A model generated the notes under the pieces. It made no database searches, was not told where the DNA came from, and saw only the letters and a program-made list of their open reading frames with translations. DNA of 64,000 bases from Chondrinema litorale (GTDB lineage Bacteria > Bacteroidota > Bacteroidia > Cytophagales > Flammeovirgaceae), in contig NZ_CP111043.1 in NCBI RefSeq assembly GCF_026250525.1, positions 4,105,001 through 4,169,000 on the forward strand, in the 5' to 3' direction. Position numbers and translations under genes: made by a program. Positions 33,713-42,961 of this stretch are shown here, piece after piece. Every line of letters begins with the position of its first letter. Within the stretch, counting starts at the first letter, position 1.

Positions 33713-34720
33713 TTACAATTCGCCTTTTACAAGGTTAAAGAAGGTAATAACTCCACAAACTTCATCAGTATCGTTTACAACTGGCAAAAAGTTAATAGGG
33801 AAAGATTTTGATTTGATGAGTTTCAATAGCTCTTCTACAGTATCATTCTCATTTGCCCTTACCGGATTACTGTTTACCATATCTTCGATACTAATCTTCG
33901 ATATATCATCAATATTCTTAATTAAACCTCGCCTCACATCTGCATTAGAAATAATACCTTCTAGTTTACCAGAATCTGAAGTAAGAATAGTGAAACCTAA
34001 CTTGTAGTCTTCTATTGATGTGAGCACATCTTTAAAACTGCGCTTGTCTGGAGTTAATTTGGGTACTTCTCCATTGGTACGCATAAAATCTTTCACCAAA
34101 TAATGAGAGGCAGTATCAGTGGCTTTTAAGCTTAGCAAAGCTTTTCCAACTTGTCCTTCATTAAAAAGGTAAGAACCAGATACCGCAGAGAATACGCCCA
34201 TATTTCTGATGATGAACGATACTTCTCCATTTACACCACCATCTACATGAATCTTTTTATCTGGATATTTTTGGCTAAACTCTCTAATTTTCCTGAAATT
34301 AACTGGGTCAAAAGTGCCTCCGCTTTGCCCAGGAATAGTTGCCATAATTAGTATAAAGTCAAATTCATCAGCATATTCTTCAAATGCTTCAACAGGAGTA
34401 GGAGTAACTACTGCCAAACCTTTCTTTGCTTTTATACTTTTAGGTATTTGCAGCTTTTCTTTCAGGTTTTCGAACTGAAAGGTTACATATTCTACAGGGA
34501 TGCGCTCTAGTTTATCGTAGTATTTTTCTGGCGTATCTGTAATTATATGTAGGTCTATTGGCTTTTTGCTGTATTCTCTAATCTCAACAATATCATCAAA
34601 AACACTTAGATCATCATTGCAGTCTACATGGAAAAAATCCACTTGGTTTTCGTCCAGCTGTGCAATTGTCTCTTTGAGTGAATCTTTTTTATTGGAATAG
34701 ATAGATGCGGAAATCTTCAT
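33713..34720 (-). CDS. ribulose-phosphate 3-epimerase-like barrel fused to two CBS domains
   Basis: Residues about 1-200 match the ribulose-phosphate-epimerase fold. The metal ligands can be followed: ISASIYS at strand 1, FFHVDCN for the strand-2 His and Asp, DLHIITDTP for the next His, a phosphate-binding MATIPGQSGGTF (GxxGxxF-like), and HVDGGVN for the final Asp. Residues about 205-335 are a CBS pair (VKDFMRTNGEV..., GIISNADVRRGL, EDMVNSNPV, LPVVNDTDEVCGVITFF). CBS pairs bind adenine nucleotides, so activity is probably regulated by cell energy. The order kdsB, DUF89, this gene, DAHP synthase suggests pentose-phosphate chemistry feeding a 3-deoxy sugar, perhaps as epimerase or as a KdsD-like isomerase replacement. 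Confidence 0.88.
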   Translation of the reverse strand: MKISASIYSNKKDSLKETIAQLDENQVDFFHVDCNDDLSVFDDIVEIREYSKKPIDLHIITDTPEKYYDKLERIPVEYVTFQFENLKEKLQIPKSIKAKKGLAVVTPTPVEAFEEYADEFDFILIMATIPGQSGGTFDPVNFRKIREFSQKYPDKKIHVDGGVNGEVSFIIRNMGVFSAVSGSYLFNEGQVGKALLSLKATDTASHYLVKDFMRTNGEVPKLTPDKRSFKDVLTSIEDYKLGFTILTSDSGKLEGIISNADVRRGLIKNIDDISKISIEDMVNSNPVRANENDTVEELLKLIKSKSFPINFLPVVNDTDEVCGVITFFNLVKGEL

Positions 34721-34777
34721 ATTTTAATTTACAAGCTTGTTCTTGCTGTTTGTGCTGTTTCAAAAATGTGTGCAAAC

Positions 34778-35953
34778 TTACTGAAAATTATGCAATTGAA
34801 TAACCCCGAACTTACCATTAACCAACCATTCGCTATCCACTGCTTTTGCCTTGTCTATATTTTCAGTTTTTGTTCCTGCTAAAACTTCAGATTTTAAGGT
34901 TCTGAGTAAGAGAACAGGCTTATCGAAAAAGTAAATTACTTCTGATAGTGGAGTGCTAAAATCCCATTCTCTGTCTTGTAAAAACCTGCGATAGTTTGCA
35001 TCACCTTTACTAATTATTAAGTCAGAATTTTGTAGGCTTTCTTTAATGTGAGTAGGTAACTCATTAAAAGCCAAAGCAGTACTCCAAAAAAGATCGGGGA
35101 TTAATTTAACTGCTCCCGAATCGATTTTATCTCTAAATATTTTGGCTAGATGTTTATAATCTGGATGAGATTTTTCTATTTCTTCTAGTTGCAGATAAAC
35201 ATCTTTTACTAATGTATCAGACACAAAAATTGGTGCTTCTTTTACATGAAAAATAATGTTATCAACTTTCTTTTTTTCCAACATGTAAATAGCAAGGCAA
35301 ATATCGCCAATAAGCTCTGTGCCTGTATTATCGATAATGAAATCTACTCTTTTGCAGCCTTTATCGATAATTTTTAAGAAAGAAGCTGAATCATTAGCTA
35401 TTAGTTTTTCTTTGGCTTCGTCTTCGTTATTATTGGGTGTATTGCCATCGTGGAACAAACACAAATCTGCTTGGTTTCCCCAAAGATCAATTAACAATAA
35501 CTCTTCTAATTGATGTGCTGCGTATTCTTCTTTGAGAATTGAGTTGGTGAAGGAAAGCGTTTTCTCAATTAGAAAATGACTTTTCTCTACACTTTCACTT
35601 TTGTGCTTTTCGTAGGGGTCTTTCTTGTTTTCATACCAATTAGTAGCTTCTAGTATTTTTCTGTAAAAAAGTGCCTCTGCTACATAAAAAGGAAGCTCTA
35701 GCCAAGTGTTGTCTTTATATTGATCAAGAATTGGTGTCCAGTATCTTTCATCTTCTTCATTAAAAAACTCAAAATGCTCAATCTTTTTAAAAGGGATTGA
35801 TGTATCGAGTTGTTTCAGTCTTTTAATGGTAGCTTCATCAAAATCGTTTTTATCAAAAACAGTTTGCAGAATGTCGGGCACTCTCACTCTCATTGTTTTG
35901 CCTGCAAAGCTCTCTTCTGATACGCTGGTTGTGTAAGGTGGTAATTGCATCAT
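34778..35953 (-). CDS. DUF89/ARMT1-like damage-control phosphatase
   Basis: This 391-residue protein of subfamily III type has LLIDLWGNQADLC near the centre, FIIDNTGTELIGDICLA for the Asp-Asn metal site, SDLIISKGDANYRRF, and RTLKSEVLAG near the C-terminus. Such enzymes use divalent metal to remove phosphate from sugar phosphates, such as fructose-1-phosphate and other side products. The gene overlaps kdsB by four bases (ATGA) and precedes the epimerase-CBS gene. It could clean up misformed sugar phosphates or replace KdsC, which releases phosphate from KDO-8-phosphate; the latter is speculation. It is cytoplasmic, with no signal peptide. Confidence 0.88.
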   Translation of the reverse strand: MMQLPPYTTSVSEESFAGKTMRVRVPDILQTVFDKNDFDEATIKRLKQLDTSIPFKKIEHFEFFNEEDERYWTPILDQYKDNTWLELPFYVAEALFYRKILEATNWYENKKDPYEKHKSESVEKSHFLIEKTLSFTNSILKEEYAAHQLEELLLIDLWGNQADLCLFHDGNTPNNNEDEAKEKLIANDSASFLKIIDKGCKRVDFIIDNTGTELIGDICLAIYMLEKKKVDNIIFHVKEAPIFVSDTLVKDVYLQLEEIEKSHPDYKHLAKIFRDKIDSGAVKLIPDLFWSTALAFNELPTHIKESLQNSDLIISKGDANYRRFLQDREWDFSTPLSEVIYFFDKPVLLLRTLKSEVLAGTKTENIDKAKAVDSEWLVNGKFGVIQLHNFQ

Positions 35954-36705
35954 ATAGTTAAATTATTATCAATTGCGAATTTTCTGGCTTTTTCTAAATC
36001 GTCTGGTGTATCTACACTCATACTTTCAAGGTCGGTTATGCCAAGTTTTATCTGGTAACCATTTTCAAGCCATCGAAGTTGCTCTAAACTCTCAGATTTT
36101 TCTAAAGGTGATAGAGGCAAGCCAGCAATTTCATTTAAAATATCTGTACGATAAGCATAAATTGCTACATGTTTGTAGAAAGTTCCTTTTTCAATCCATT
36201 CTTCTTTAGGTACATCTCTCAAATGAGGAATACACTCTCTACTAAAATACAAGGCATTGTAATTTTTATCGAAAACCACTTTCATTATACTGTTTATAAA
36301 TAGCTGTTCCGATTTTTTAACTTTTGCAACAAGTGTGGCTAATTGTGTATTTCCATCTAGCAGATTACAAACAGTTTCTAGTTGCTCTGGTTGAATAAAA
36401 GGTTCATCCCCTTGAATATTCACCACGTAGTCAAATTTGTCAGTAAGTGTTTCTACTACCTCTTTGCATCTTTCTGTGCCGTTGTTATGATGTGCGGCGG
36501 TCATCATTACCTCTCCTCCAAAAGATTTTACTTCATCAAAAATTTCTTGATGGTCTGTAGCAACCAGTACCTTTGCAAAGGTTTTTGCTTTGCTTGCTTG
36601 TTCATAAACTCGTCTGATCATCGTTTTGCCAGCAATATCTTTTAAGGCTTTTGCTGGTAATCTTGATGATGCATATCTGGCAGGAATTACACCTAGTATT
36701 TGCAT
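35950..36705 (-). CDS. kdsB: 3-deoxy-manno-octulosonate cytidylyltransferase (CMP-KDO synthetase)
   Basis: The 251 residues match KdsB closely. The N-terminal VIPARYASSRLPAKAL is the CTP-binding P-loop-like motif. VLVATDHQEIFDEV, HNNGTERCKEV, NIQGDEPFI and the C-terminal GITDLESMSVDTPDDLEKA complete the set, and length is normal. It activates KDO as CMP-KDO for lipopolysaccharide core synthesis. It is the first gene of a four-gene minus-strand operon with the DUF89, epimerase-CBS and DAHP synthase genes. Confidence 0.96.
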   Translation of the reverse strand: MQILGVIPARYASSRLPAKALKDIAGKTMIRRVYEQASKAKTFAKVLVATDHQEIFDEVKSFGGEVMMTAAHHNNGTERCKEVVETLTDKFDYVVNIQGDEPFIQPEQLETVCNLLDGNTQLATLVAKVKKSEQLFINSIMKVVFDKNYNALYFSRECIPHLRDVPKEEWIEKGTFYKHVAIYAYRTDILNEIAGLPLSPLEKSESLEQLRWLENGYQIKLGITDLESMSVDTPDDLEKARKFAIDNNLTI

Positions 36706-36941
36706 GTTTTTTTATGTTTTATAATGATGTTTCAAAATTACATTTTCTTTTCTTTCAGAAAATAATCTAGCTAACAGAATCCGCTCATAAAAAATTTGTT
36801 ATAAAAAATCATTCATAGCATGTACAATTGATTAATTCTTAAGATATACCCAAAAAGGTAATGTAATCTCTTTGTGTTTTTTGTAGAGATTTTAGTATCT
36901 ATGCCTGATATTTGGAAAACTGTTTAAACTAAAAACAATAT

Positions 36942-37937
36942 ATGTCATCACTGAGAGCGGCTATTACAGCAGTAAGTGGTTGGGTACCAGAGGATATTTT
37001 AGATAATCATCAACTGGAACAGATGGTGGAAACCAATGATGAATGGATACAAACTCGCACCGGAATTAAGGAACGAAGAATTCTTAAGAAAGAAGGAGCA
37101 GGGACTTCCTATATGGCTACCAAAGCAATCAACAGTCTATTAGAAAAAAGAGGCATAACAGCTAATGATATAGATGTAATTATTTGTGCAACCATCACAC
37201 CTGATCTGCTTTTCCCGTCTACTGCAAATTTAATATGTGAACAAATTGGGGCTAAAAATGCTTTGAGTTTTGATTTGGCAGCAGCTTGCTCGGGATTTAT
37301 TTATGCGCTTGAGACTGGATCTAATTTCATCAAATCAGGTCAATACAAAAAAGTGGTTGTAGTTGGTGCTGATAAAATGTCTGCAATTATAGATTATACA
37401 GACAGAAGCACTTGTATTTTATTTGGTGATGGAGCAGGAGCTGTATTACTTGAGCCAGATGAAGAAGGTTATGGTGTTTACGATTCTATCTTAAAAACAG
37501 ACGGAAGTGGTAAAGATTTACTAAGAGCAAAAGGGCATGGTTCTGCAGATCCGCTTACTCCAGAAAATATAATTAAGGGTGAGCACTTCTTCTATCAGGA
37601 AGGTAAAGCTGTATTTAAATTTGCTGTTACCAGAATGGCAGATGTATCAGCAGAGATTATGAAAAGAAATAATCTTACCGGAGATGATATTGCCTATTTG
37701 GTACCCCATCAAGCCAATAAGCGAATTATTGAGGCAACTGCTAAACGAATGGGTGTAGGTATGGATAAAGTTACACTCAATATTCAGAAATTTGGTAATA
37801 CTACAGGTGCTACCATTCCACTTTGTTTGTGGGAATTTGAAAAGGACTTTAAAAAAGGAGATAATATAGTACTGGCTGCTTTTGGAGGTGGGTTTACTTG
37901 GGGTTCGGTTTATTTGAAGTGGGCCTATAATTCATAA
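36942..37937 (+). CDS. fabH: beta-ketoacyl-ACP synthase III
   Basis: The 331 residues match FabH, which condenses acyl-CoA with malonyl-ACP to start fatty-acid synthesis; in this phylum branched starters are common. The catalytic triad is visible: Cys116 in AAACSGF, His in PHQANKRI and Asn in FGNTTGA. TNDEWIQTRTGI and the C-terminal AAFGGGFTWGSVYLKW are typical. plsX and rpmF, its usual neighbours, are not here, so it stands alone and precedes the SprT-like gene by 14 bases. Of the several FabH copies common in Cytophagales this may be a secondary one. Confidence 0.95.
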   Translation: MSSLRAAITAVSGWVPEDILDNHQLEQMVETNDEWIQTRTGIKERRILKKEGAGTSYMATKAINSLLEKRGITANDIDVIICATITPDLLFPSTANLICEQIGAKNALSFDLAAACSGFIYALETGSNFIKSGQYKKVVVVGADKMSAIIDYTDRSTCILFGDGAGAVLLEPDEEGYGVYDSILKTDGSGKDLLRAKGHGSADPLTPENIIKGEHFFYQEGKAVFKFAVTRMADVSAEIMKRNNLTGDDIAYLVPHQANKRIIEATAKRMGVGMDKVTLNIQKFGNTTGATIPLCLWEFEKDFKKGDNIVLAAFGGGFTWGSVYLKWAYNS

Positions 37938-37951
37938 AATCGTTCAAATAA

Positions 37952-38569
37952 ATGACAAACCTGCAGATAAGGGATAGTCTAGTCAAATGGGTACCTGTAC
38001 CTCAATTGGCAGATATCTTTGCTGAATGGATTGTAGAATACAGGATTAAAGTAGTTGTTACTCGAAGTAGAAAAACCAAGAGGGCTACTTATATGCCTCC
38101 TCAAAGAGGTGCCGGACATAAGATAACCATAAACCATGATCTAAACCCATATGGTTTTGTGGTTACTTTTATCCATGAAATGGCTCATCTTATAACTTGG
38201 AACGAATACCAAAACCAAGTAAGACCTCACGGTAAGGAGTGGAAAGATAACTTTAAAAAGTTGATCACTCCTTACTTAAATCATGATTATTTCCCTCCAG
38301 ATATTTTAACCCAGTTAGTTAATTACATGAATAATCCGGCGGCTTCTAGCTGTTCGGATGCTGGTTTAATGAAGGTTCTCGACAGATATAATGATGATGA
38401 CGATGGGATGGAATACCTCGAAGATTTACCATTGCATACCGAATTTGCGCTTAAAGATGGACGGGTTTTTAAGAAGCTTAACAAATTGAGAAAGTACTAC
38501 CAGTGTGAAGAGCGAAAGAGTAAAAGTATGTATAGAATTAGTCCAGTTGCGAGGGTAAAACGCTTGTAA
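37952..38569 (+). CDS. SprT-like zinc metalloprotease-domain protein
   Basis: The 205 residues include a zincin motif HEMAH in FIHEMAHLITW, followed by HGKEWK, as in SprT/Spartan-like domains. The C-terminal part has a Cys-poor region with KYYQCEERKS, so the usual zinc ribbon is incomplete. SprT-like enzymes act on DNA-protein cross-links in eukaryotes; the bacterial role is unclear. It starts 14 bases after fabH and probably shares its transcript. It ends five bases from the converging kynA-like gene. Confidence 0.85.
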   Translation: MTNLQIRDSLVKWVPVPQLADIFAEWIVEYRIKVVVTRSRKTKRATYMPPQRGAGHKITINHDLNPYGFVVTFIHEMAHLITWNEYQNQVRPHGKEWKDNFKKLITPYLNHDYFPPDILTQLVNYMNNPAASSCSDAGLMKVLDRYNDDDDGMEYLEDLPLHTEFALKDGRVFKKLNKLRKYYQCEERKSKSMYRISPVARVKRL

Positions 38570-38573
38570 ACTT

Positions 38574-39545
38574 TTAAGAGAGTAATTCTTTAATAAATCC
38601 TTTACCCCAATTATCTTTCTCTTCGTTAGTCCAAAGCTCAGGATAAAATATCTGCATTTGAAACCTTGGAGGCAAGTATTTTTGCCAGTTTGTTCCCCCT
38701 GTTGCAGAAATTACATCTGGGTCTCTTTGCAAGTATCTAACAGCCGATTTAAAGTGCGATAGTCGCCAATTTACATTTGCCATAACATCAAAAGTTTTCA
38801 ATGCGTCAACAATCTCACGGTTGTTAAAAGCTTGGTAAAAGTGGTTTTTGTAAATCGCCCAAAGGTTAGAGTTTTGTCTGTCTTTTGCCAGTCTTGTCAT
38901 TGTTGGCATATATTTTTGCTCAAACTTTTTAAGCGTTAATGTTTTTTTACCTGTAGCTAATTCAGTTGCTCCTTCTTTCCAGTAAAGATGTTGCATCATT
39001 TCAGCAATAGGAGTAGCAGGCGTAGTTTGCTCTTGATATTCTTTAGCGAGTAAATGAGGCAGGTCAGTAGCACAAATTTCTATCATGCGAAATTGTGCAG
39101 ATTGAAAACCACTAGCAGGTAGCAAAGACATTCTGAATTTGAGAAATTCGTCTTTATCCATACCATCTACCATAATTTCAAAAGAATCTACCAAATGCTT
39201 AAAGTAGCGATTAATTCTTTGCAGTCGAGTTAAAAAAAATGCTTCATCTATTTGTTTGCGGTTGGCGATTTGTTCCATCTCTTGCAGAATCAGTTTAAAG
39301 TATAATTCTGTTATTTGATGGTATATGATGAAAATATTTTCGTCTGGAAAATCGGTTTTAGGGTTTTGTAGAGAAAGTAAGGTGTCAAGATGGATGTAAT
39401 CCCAATAATTTAGATAATTGGCATAAAGTAGTCCGTCGAGGTAAGAAGATAAATCCTGGCCCATTACATCGTATTTCTCTTTTAGTTTGGCCAGTTGTTC
39501 CTCAATTTTCTTTTGTTCGTCGCTGTGTAATTCAGAATTTTCCAT
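38574..39545 (-). CDS. kynA: tryptophan 2,3-dioxygenase
   Basis: This 323-residue protein is helical and matches TDO. It has an N-terminal YLNYWDYIHLDTLLSLQ, then FIIYHQITELYFKLILQEMEQI with the substrate-contacting His and Arg region, SAQFRMIE, and a C-terminal block around WRLSHFKSAVRYLQRD containing the proximal heme His. It opens the indole ring of tryptophan to N-formylkynurenine with oxygen. No other kynurenine genes flank it, so either downstream enzymes are elsewhere or it supplies tryptophan breakdown alone. Confidence 0.93.
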   Translation of the reverse strand: MENSELHSDEQKKIEEQLAKLKEKYDVMGQDLSSYLDGLLYANYLNYWDYIHLDTLLSLQNPKTDFPDENIFIIYHQITELYFKLILQEMEQIANRKQIDEAFFLTRLQRINRYFKHLVDSFEIMVDGMDKDEFLKFRMSLLPASGFQSAQFRMIEICATDLPHLLAKEYQEQTTPATPIAEMMQHLYWKEGATELATGKKTLTLKKFEQKYMPTMTRLAKDRQNSNLWAIYKNHFYQAFNNREIVDALKTFDVMANVNWRLSHFKSAVRYLQRDPDVISATGGTNWQKYLPPRFQMQIFYPELWTNEEKDNWGKGFIKELLS

Positions 39546-39696
39546 ATTTAAATTTTATATGCTCAGGAAACTTTCTCTAAATGGGATTGATTGGTATTAG
39601 AGCTATAATTATTTAGCTTAGCTGCAAAAAAATATTTTTTGATTCTATAATAATGAATTCAATCAGCTTAATTAAATGTAAAAATATATTTTTCCT

Positions 39697-41016
39697 ATGA
39701 ACCTTAAAAGCCTGATTTTTTTACTGATTCTATACCTTAACTTCAATTTGAGTGGATATGCTCAAGAGTGGAAAAAGTTTATGGGTGAGATAGGAGATAA
39801 AGCCCTAAAGAACGAAGACTGGGTTTACGAAGATTATATAAGAACAGTAAAATTATATAATGCTATTACAACCAGTGATGGCTTACTTACTCAGCCTATA
39901 GTCTCAATTAATGGCCAAGGTAGTCTCACACTAGAATTTGACGATATTATTGAAGATTCAGACAGTTACTATGTAAAACTGATACATTGCAACAGAGACT
40001 GGACAGAATCGCGATACAGACCAATTGAATATTTGAGTTCTTACAATGAGTTTAATATTACCGATTTCGATTTCTCTATCAGTACAAAAGTTCCTTATGT
40101 ACATTATACTTTTACAGTGCCTAGTGTAAAAGTTTCTGGTAATTATTTATTAGTGGTTTACCGAGGTGGAGATGAAGATGACTTTATTCTCACAAAAAGA
40201 TTTATTGTTTATGAAGAGTCTGCTTCAGTGAGTGCAGAAGTTATTGATATGCTTGGCTCAGGTGATGCACTTAGCAAGCAAAGAGTAACCTTTACTGTAA
40301 ACTATGGTGGACTAACACTCGACAGACCATCGGAGAGTGTTTTGGCTACAGTAAGAAAGAATTTTAGATGGGAAACTGCTATAATAGATTTAAAACCATT
40401 GTATGTTAAGCAAAATAGTGGCGAGTTAGATTTTAACTATTTTAATGAAGAAAATACCTTTATGGGCGGAAACGAATTTCGCTTTTTTGATACTGGTTAT
40501 GAAAAAGCTGGTTTAAATGTAATGGACGTTAGGCGGATGGATGATTTGAATATTATATATTTAAACCATGATAAGAGCAGAGAGGATAGGGTATTTAACT
40601 CTCAAAAAGTACAGACCGATATTAATGGTAGATTTGTAATAGGTGCACAAGCAGGCAATGCTGACGAACCAGAAATTGAGGCAGATTACAACGAAGTAAA
40701 CTTTGTGTTGGAATCGGGTAATCCGTACGATGGTGATGTATATGTAATTGGAAGCTTTAACGACTGGCAATTGAAAAAGGAAAACAAGCTTTTTTATGAA
40801 GCTTCTTCTGGTTCTTACAAAGGTAGTTTGTTGCTAAAGCAAGGTAGATACGACTATTTGTACACCGTTTATAAAAATCAAAAACTGAATGATTCAATTA
40901 TTGAAAATAGCTATAACCGAACTGAGAATGAGTATGATGTAATTGTTTATTACAAAGCAATTACTGGAAAAGGAGATAGAGTAATAGCTTATACAACAGT
41001 TTCAATAAGCAAATAA
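39697..41016 (+). CDS. type IX secretion plug-family protein (DUF5103)
   Basis: The 439-residue protein has a signal peptide (LIFLLILYLNFNLSGYAQ) and the DUF5103 layout: EDYIRTVKLY near the N-terminus, KLIHCNRDWTES and YNEFNI in the first domain, and a C-terminal carbohydrate-binding-module-like sandwich with VIGSFNDWQ. DUF5103 proteins include the Plug protein that closes the SprA channel of the type IX secretion machine in Flavobacterium. Its presence suggests this organism has T9SS, as expected for a gliding or surface-degrading Cytophagales member; no other T9SS gene is in the window. Confidence 0.9.
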   Translation: MNLKSLIFLLILYLNFNLSGYAQEWKKFMGEIGDKALKNEDWVYEDYIRTVKLYNAITTSDGLLTQPIVSINGQGSLTLEFDDIIEDSDSYYVKLIHCNRDWTESRYRPIEYLSSYNEFNITDFDFSISTKVPYVHYTFTVPSVKVSGNYLLVVYRGGDEDDFILTKRFIVYEESASVSAEVIDMLGSGDALSKQRVTFTVNYGGLTLDRPSESVLATVRKNFRWETAIIDLKPLYVKQNSGELDFNYFNEENTFMGGNEFRFFDTGYEKAGLNVMDVRRMDDLNIIYLNHDKSREDRVFNSQKVQTDINGRFVIGAQAGNADEPEIEADYNEVNFVLESGNPYDGDVYVIGSFNDWQLKKENKLFYEASSGSYKGSLLLKQGRYDYLYTVYKNQKLNDSIIENSYNRTENEYDVIVYYKAITGKGDRVIAYTTVSISK

Positions 41017-41058
41017 ATAATTTAAATAAAATCAGCTAATTCTAACAAAAACTAGCAA

Positions 41059-42318
41059 ATGGAAGGGCAAGAAGTTTTATTCACCAACGATGCAATTGTA
41101 CTCGGAATTTTATTGGTAATTCTAGCATTGGTGTTAATTACATCCTCAAGTGAAAATAAATTTTGGCAAACATTTTATAAGTATTTCCCTCCAATTTTAG
41201 CCTGTTACTTTTTTCCTGCAATTTTTAATAGTCTAGGTATTATTTCTGGTGAAGATTCTAATTTATACTTTGTGTCTTCTAGGTATTTACTGCCAGCCAG
41301 TTTAGTACTTTTGTGTGTAAGTATAGATTTTAAAGGTATAATGAACCTAGGGCCGAAAGCAATTATTATGTTTTTTGCTGCCACTTTGGGAATTATAATT
41401 GGCGGACCAATAGCCTTAATAATTGTAGGAGTATTTGACCCTGAATTAGCTGGTGGTGAAGGCCCTAATGCTGTATGGAGAGGCTTGGCAACAGTTGCCG
41501 GAAGTTGGATTGGTGGTGGAGCCAACCAAACAGCAATGAAAGAAATTTATGGAGCAAGCGATAATTTGTTTGCATCTATGCTTTTGGTGGATGTGATCGT
41601 AGCAAATATCTGGATGGGCTTTTTGCTTTATGGAGCAACTATTTCAGATAGGATAGATAAATGGCTTAAAGCCGACAATTCTGCTATTGACGACTTAAGA
41701 ATTAGAGTAGAAAACTACAGAGATAGCATTTCAAAAATGCCTACGCTAAAAGATACTATGTTGGTATTAGCAGTAGGTTTTGGTGCAACTGCAATAGCCC
41801 ATTGGTTATCTGATATTGTAACTCCGTTTATGGAGAACTACAGTGATACATTAAAAAGCTTAAACCTCACATCACTTTTATCTGGGTTTTTCTGGTTAGT
41901 TGTAATTGCTACAACAATTGGTTTAGCACTATCTTTTACAAAGCTTAAAAAGATAGAAGGAGTAGGGGCTTCCAGATTTGGCAGTGTGTTTATTTATGTA
42001 TTAGTAGCTACTATTGGTATGAAAATGAACATAGGTGAGATATTAAACAATCTTGGCTTATTTGCAATTGGAATTATTTGGATGATTATCCACGTTTTGG
42101 TGTTGTTAGTTACTGCCAAAATTATAAAAGCTCCTTTCTTCTTTGTAGCAGTAGGAAGCCAAGCAAATGTGGGTGGAGCAGCTTCTGCACCAGTTGTTGC
42201 TGCTGCATTTAGCCCTGCTTTGGCAGCAGTAGGAGTGTTAATGGCTGTATTAGGTTATGCTTTGGGTACGTACGGTGCAATTATTTGTGCAGAATTGATG
42301 CAACTTGTAAGTCCTTAA
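41059..42318 (+). CDS. DUF819-family integral membrane protein (YjcL-like)
   Basis: The 419 residues form about 10-12 hydrophobic segments. The family signature is clear: KFWQTFYKYFPPILACYFFPAI near the start, GSWIGGGANQTAMKEIYG in the middle, and GSQANVGGAASAPVVAAAF near the end, two Gly/Ala-rich re-entrant-like repeats. Such paired segments suggest a secondary transporter, but no substrate is known. The gene follows the plug-family gene by 42 bases on the same strand, so they may be co-transcribed. Confidence 0.9.
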   Translation: MEGQEVLFTNDAIVLGILLVILALVLITSSSENKFWQTFYKYFPPILACYFFPAIFNSLGIISGEDSNLYFVSSRYLLPASLVLLCVSIDFKGIMNLGPKAIIMFFAATLGIIIGGPIALIIVGVFDPELAGGEGPNAVWRGLATVAGSWIGGGANQTAMKEIYGASDNLFASMLLVDVIVANIWMGFLLYGATISDRIDKWLKADNSAIDDLRIRVENYRDSISKMPTLKDTMLVLAVGFGATAIAHWLSDIVTPFMENYSDTLKSLNLTSLLSGFFWLVVIATTIGLALSFTKLKKIEGVGASRFGSVFIYVLVATIGMKMNIGEILNNLGLFAIGIIWMIIHVLVLLVTAKIIKAPFFFVAVGSQANVGGAASAPVVAAAFSPALAAVGVLMAVLGYALGTYGAIICAELMQLVSP

Positions 42319-42320
42319 AA

Positions 42321-42355
42321 ATAAAAAAACAGTGCAACTTAATGTTACACTGTTT
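42321..42355 (-). terminator. terminator of the minus-strand small secreted protein gene
   Basis: AAACAGTGCAAC (42327-42338) and GTTACACTGTTT (42344-42355) pair with one mismatch. On the minus strand a run of T follows (positions below 42330). On the plus strand no T-run follows, so it mainly serves the 42391-42870 gene. Confidence 0.8.
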
Positions 42356-42390
42356 ACTCCATACAATTTACTAAAGTGGATTGGATCCTA

Positions 42391-42870
42391 TTAAAAGTTT
42401 TGTTGTGAGACTTTTTTGTCCTCTATGGTAATAAATTGACTTCCTTGGCTACCGTAGTTAAATACCGGATAGCTAATTGCTATTTTTTCTCCTTCCCAAA
42501 CAAATGAGTATAATTCACCAAGTGCTTGATTGCCCGTGTCTGCATATCTTGGTTTACCAAACATTTTAGAAAGTTCATCAAAAGCATCTGCGTTTTTGAA
42601 CTCAAAACTGATTGAACAAAGTTTTCCTTTGTAAAATGCATAACCCACTTCAGGTTCTAAGCTAACGCCAAATAGTTGCTGTTTTTCACCAATATTTACC
42701 AGACCAAGGTCTACAAAACCATAGCTGTATTCTTTTTTAAAGCCGGGGTGTTCCTCCATATCTGAGCCAATTAAGTGCCCAAAGATTTCTTCGGGTGTAC
42801 TGCTCTTATCCTGGCCATATAAAAATAGGCTGCAAAAAAGCAGGACTACGAGGGTGGTTAATTTTTTCAT
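42391..42870 (-). CDS. small secreted protein of unknown function
   Basis: The 159-residue protein has a signal peptide (KLTTLVVLLFCSLFLYGQ). The mature part alternates short strands (YGFVDLGLVNI, LFGVSLEPEVGYAFYKGKLCSISFEF, EKIAISYPVF) and one helix (ADAFDELSKMFGKP), like a small alpha/beta domain. I do not recognise a family. A CRP/FNR-type palindrome and several A/T-rich hairpins lie in its upstream region, which suggests regulated expression. Confidence 0.75.
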   Translation of the reverse strand: MKKLTTLVVLLFCSLFLYGQDKSSTPEEIFGHLIGSDMEEHPGFKKEYSYGFVDLGLVNIGEKQQLFGVSLEPEVGYAFYKGKLCSISFEFKNADAFDELSKMFGKPRYADTGNQALGELYSFVWEGEKIAISYPVFNYGSQGSQFITIEDKKVSQQNF

Positions 42871-42926
42871 TAAATGAAGTTTGTTTGTTTTGAATTATTT
42901 ATTTCAAACAAACAGCCATTAAAGCC

Positions 42927-42957
42927 TATAAACTTTATTATAAAGTTTATAAACTTA
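42927..42957 (-). repeat. direct and inverted copies of TATAAACTT forming alternative hairpins
   Basis: TATAAACTT occurs at 42927-42935 and 42949-42957, and its complement AAGTTTATA lies between (42943-42951). The middle copy can pair with either side: an 11-bp stem 42927-42937/42941-42951 with loop TTA, or the 14-bp palindrome 42943-42956. It sits in the probable leader of the small secreted protein gene, or after the TIR gene. Confidence 0.5.
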
Positions 42958-42961
42958 CATG

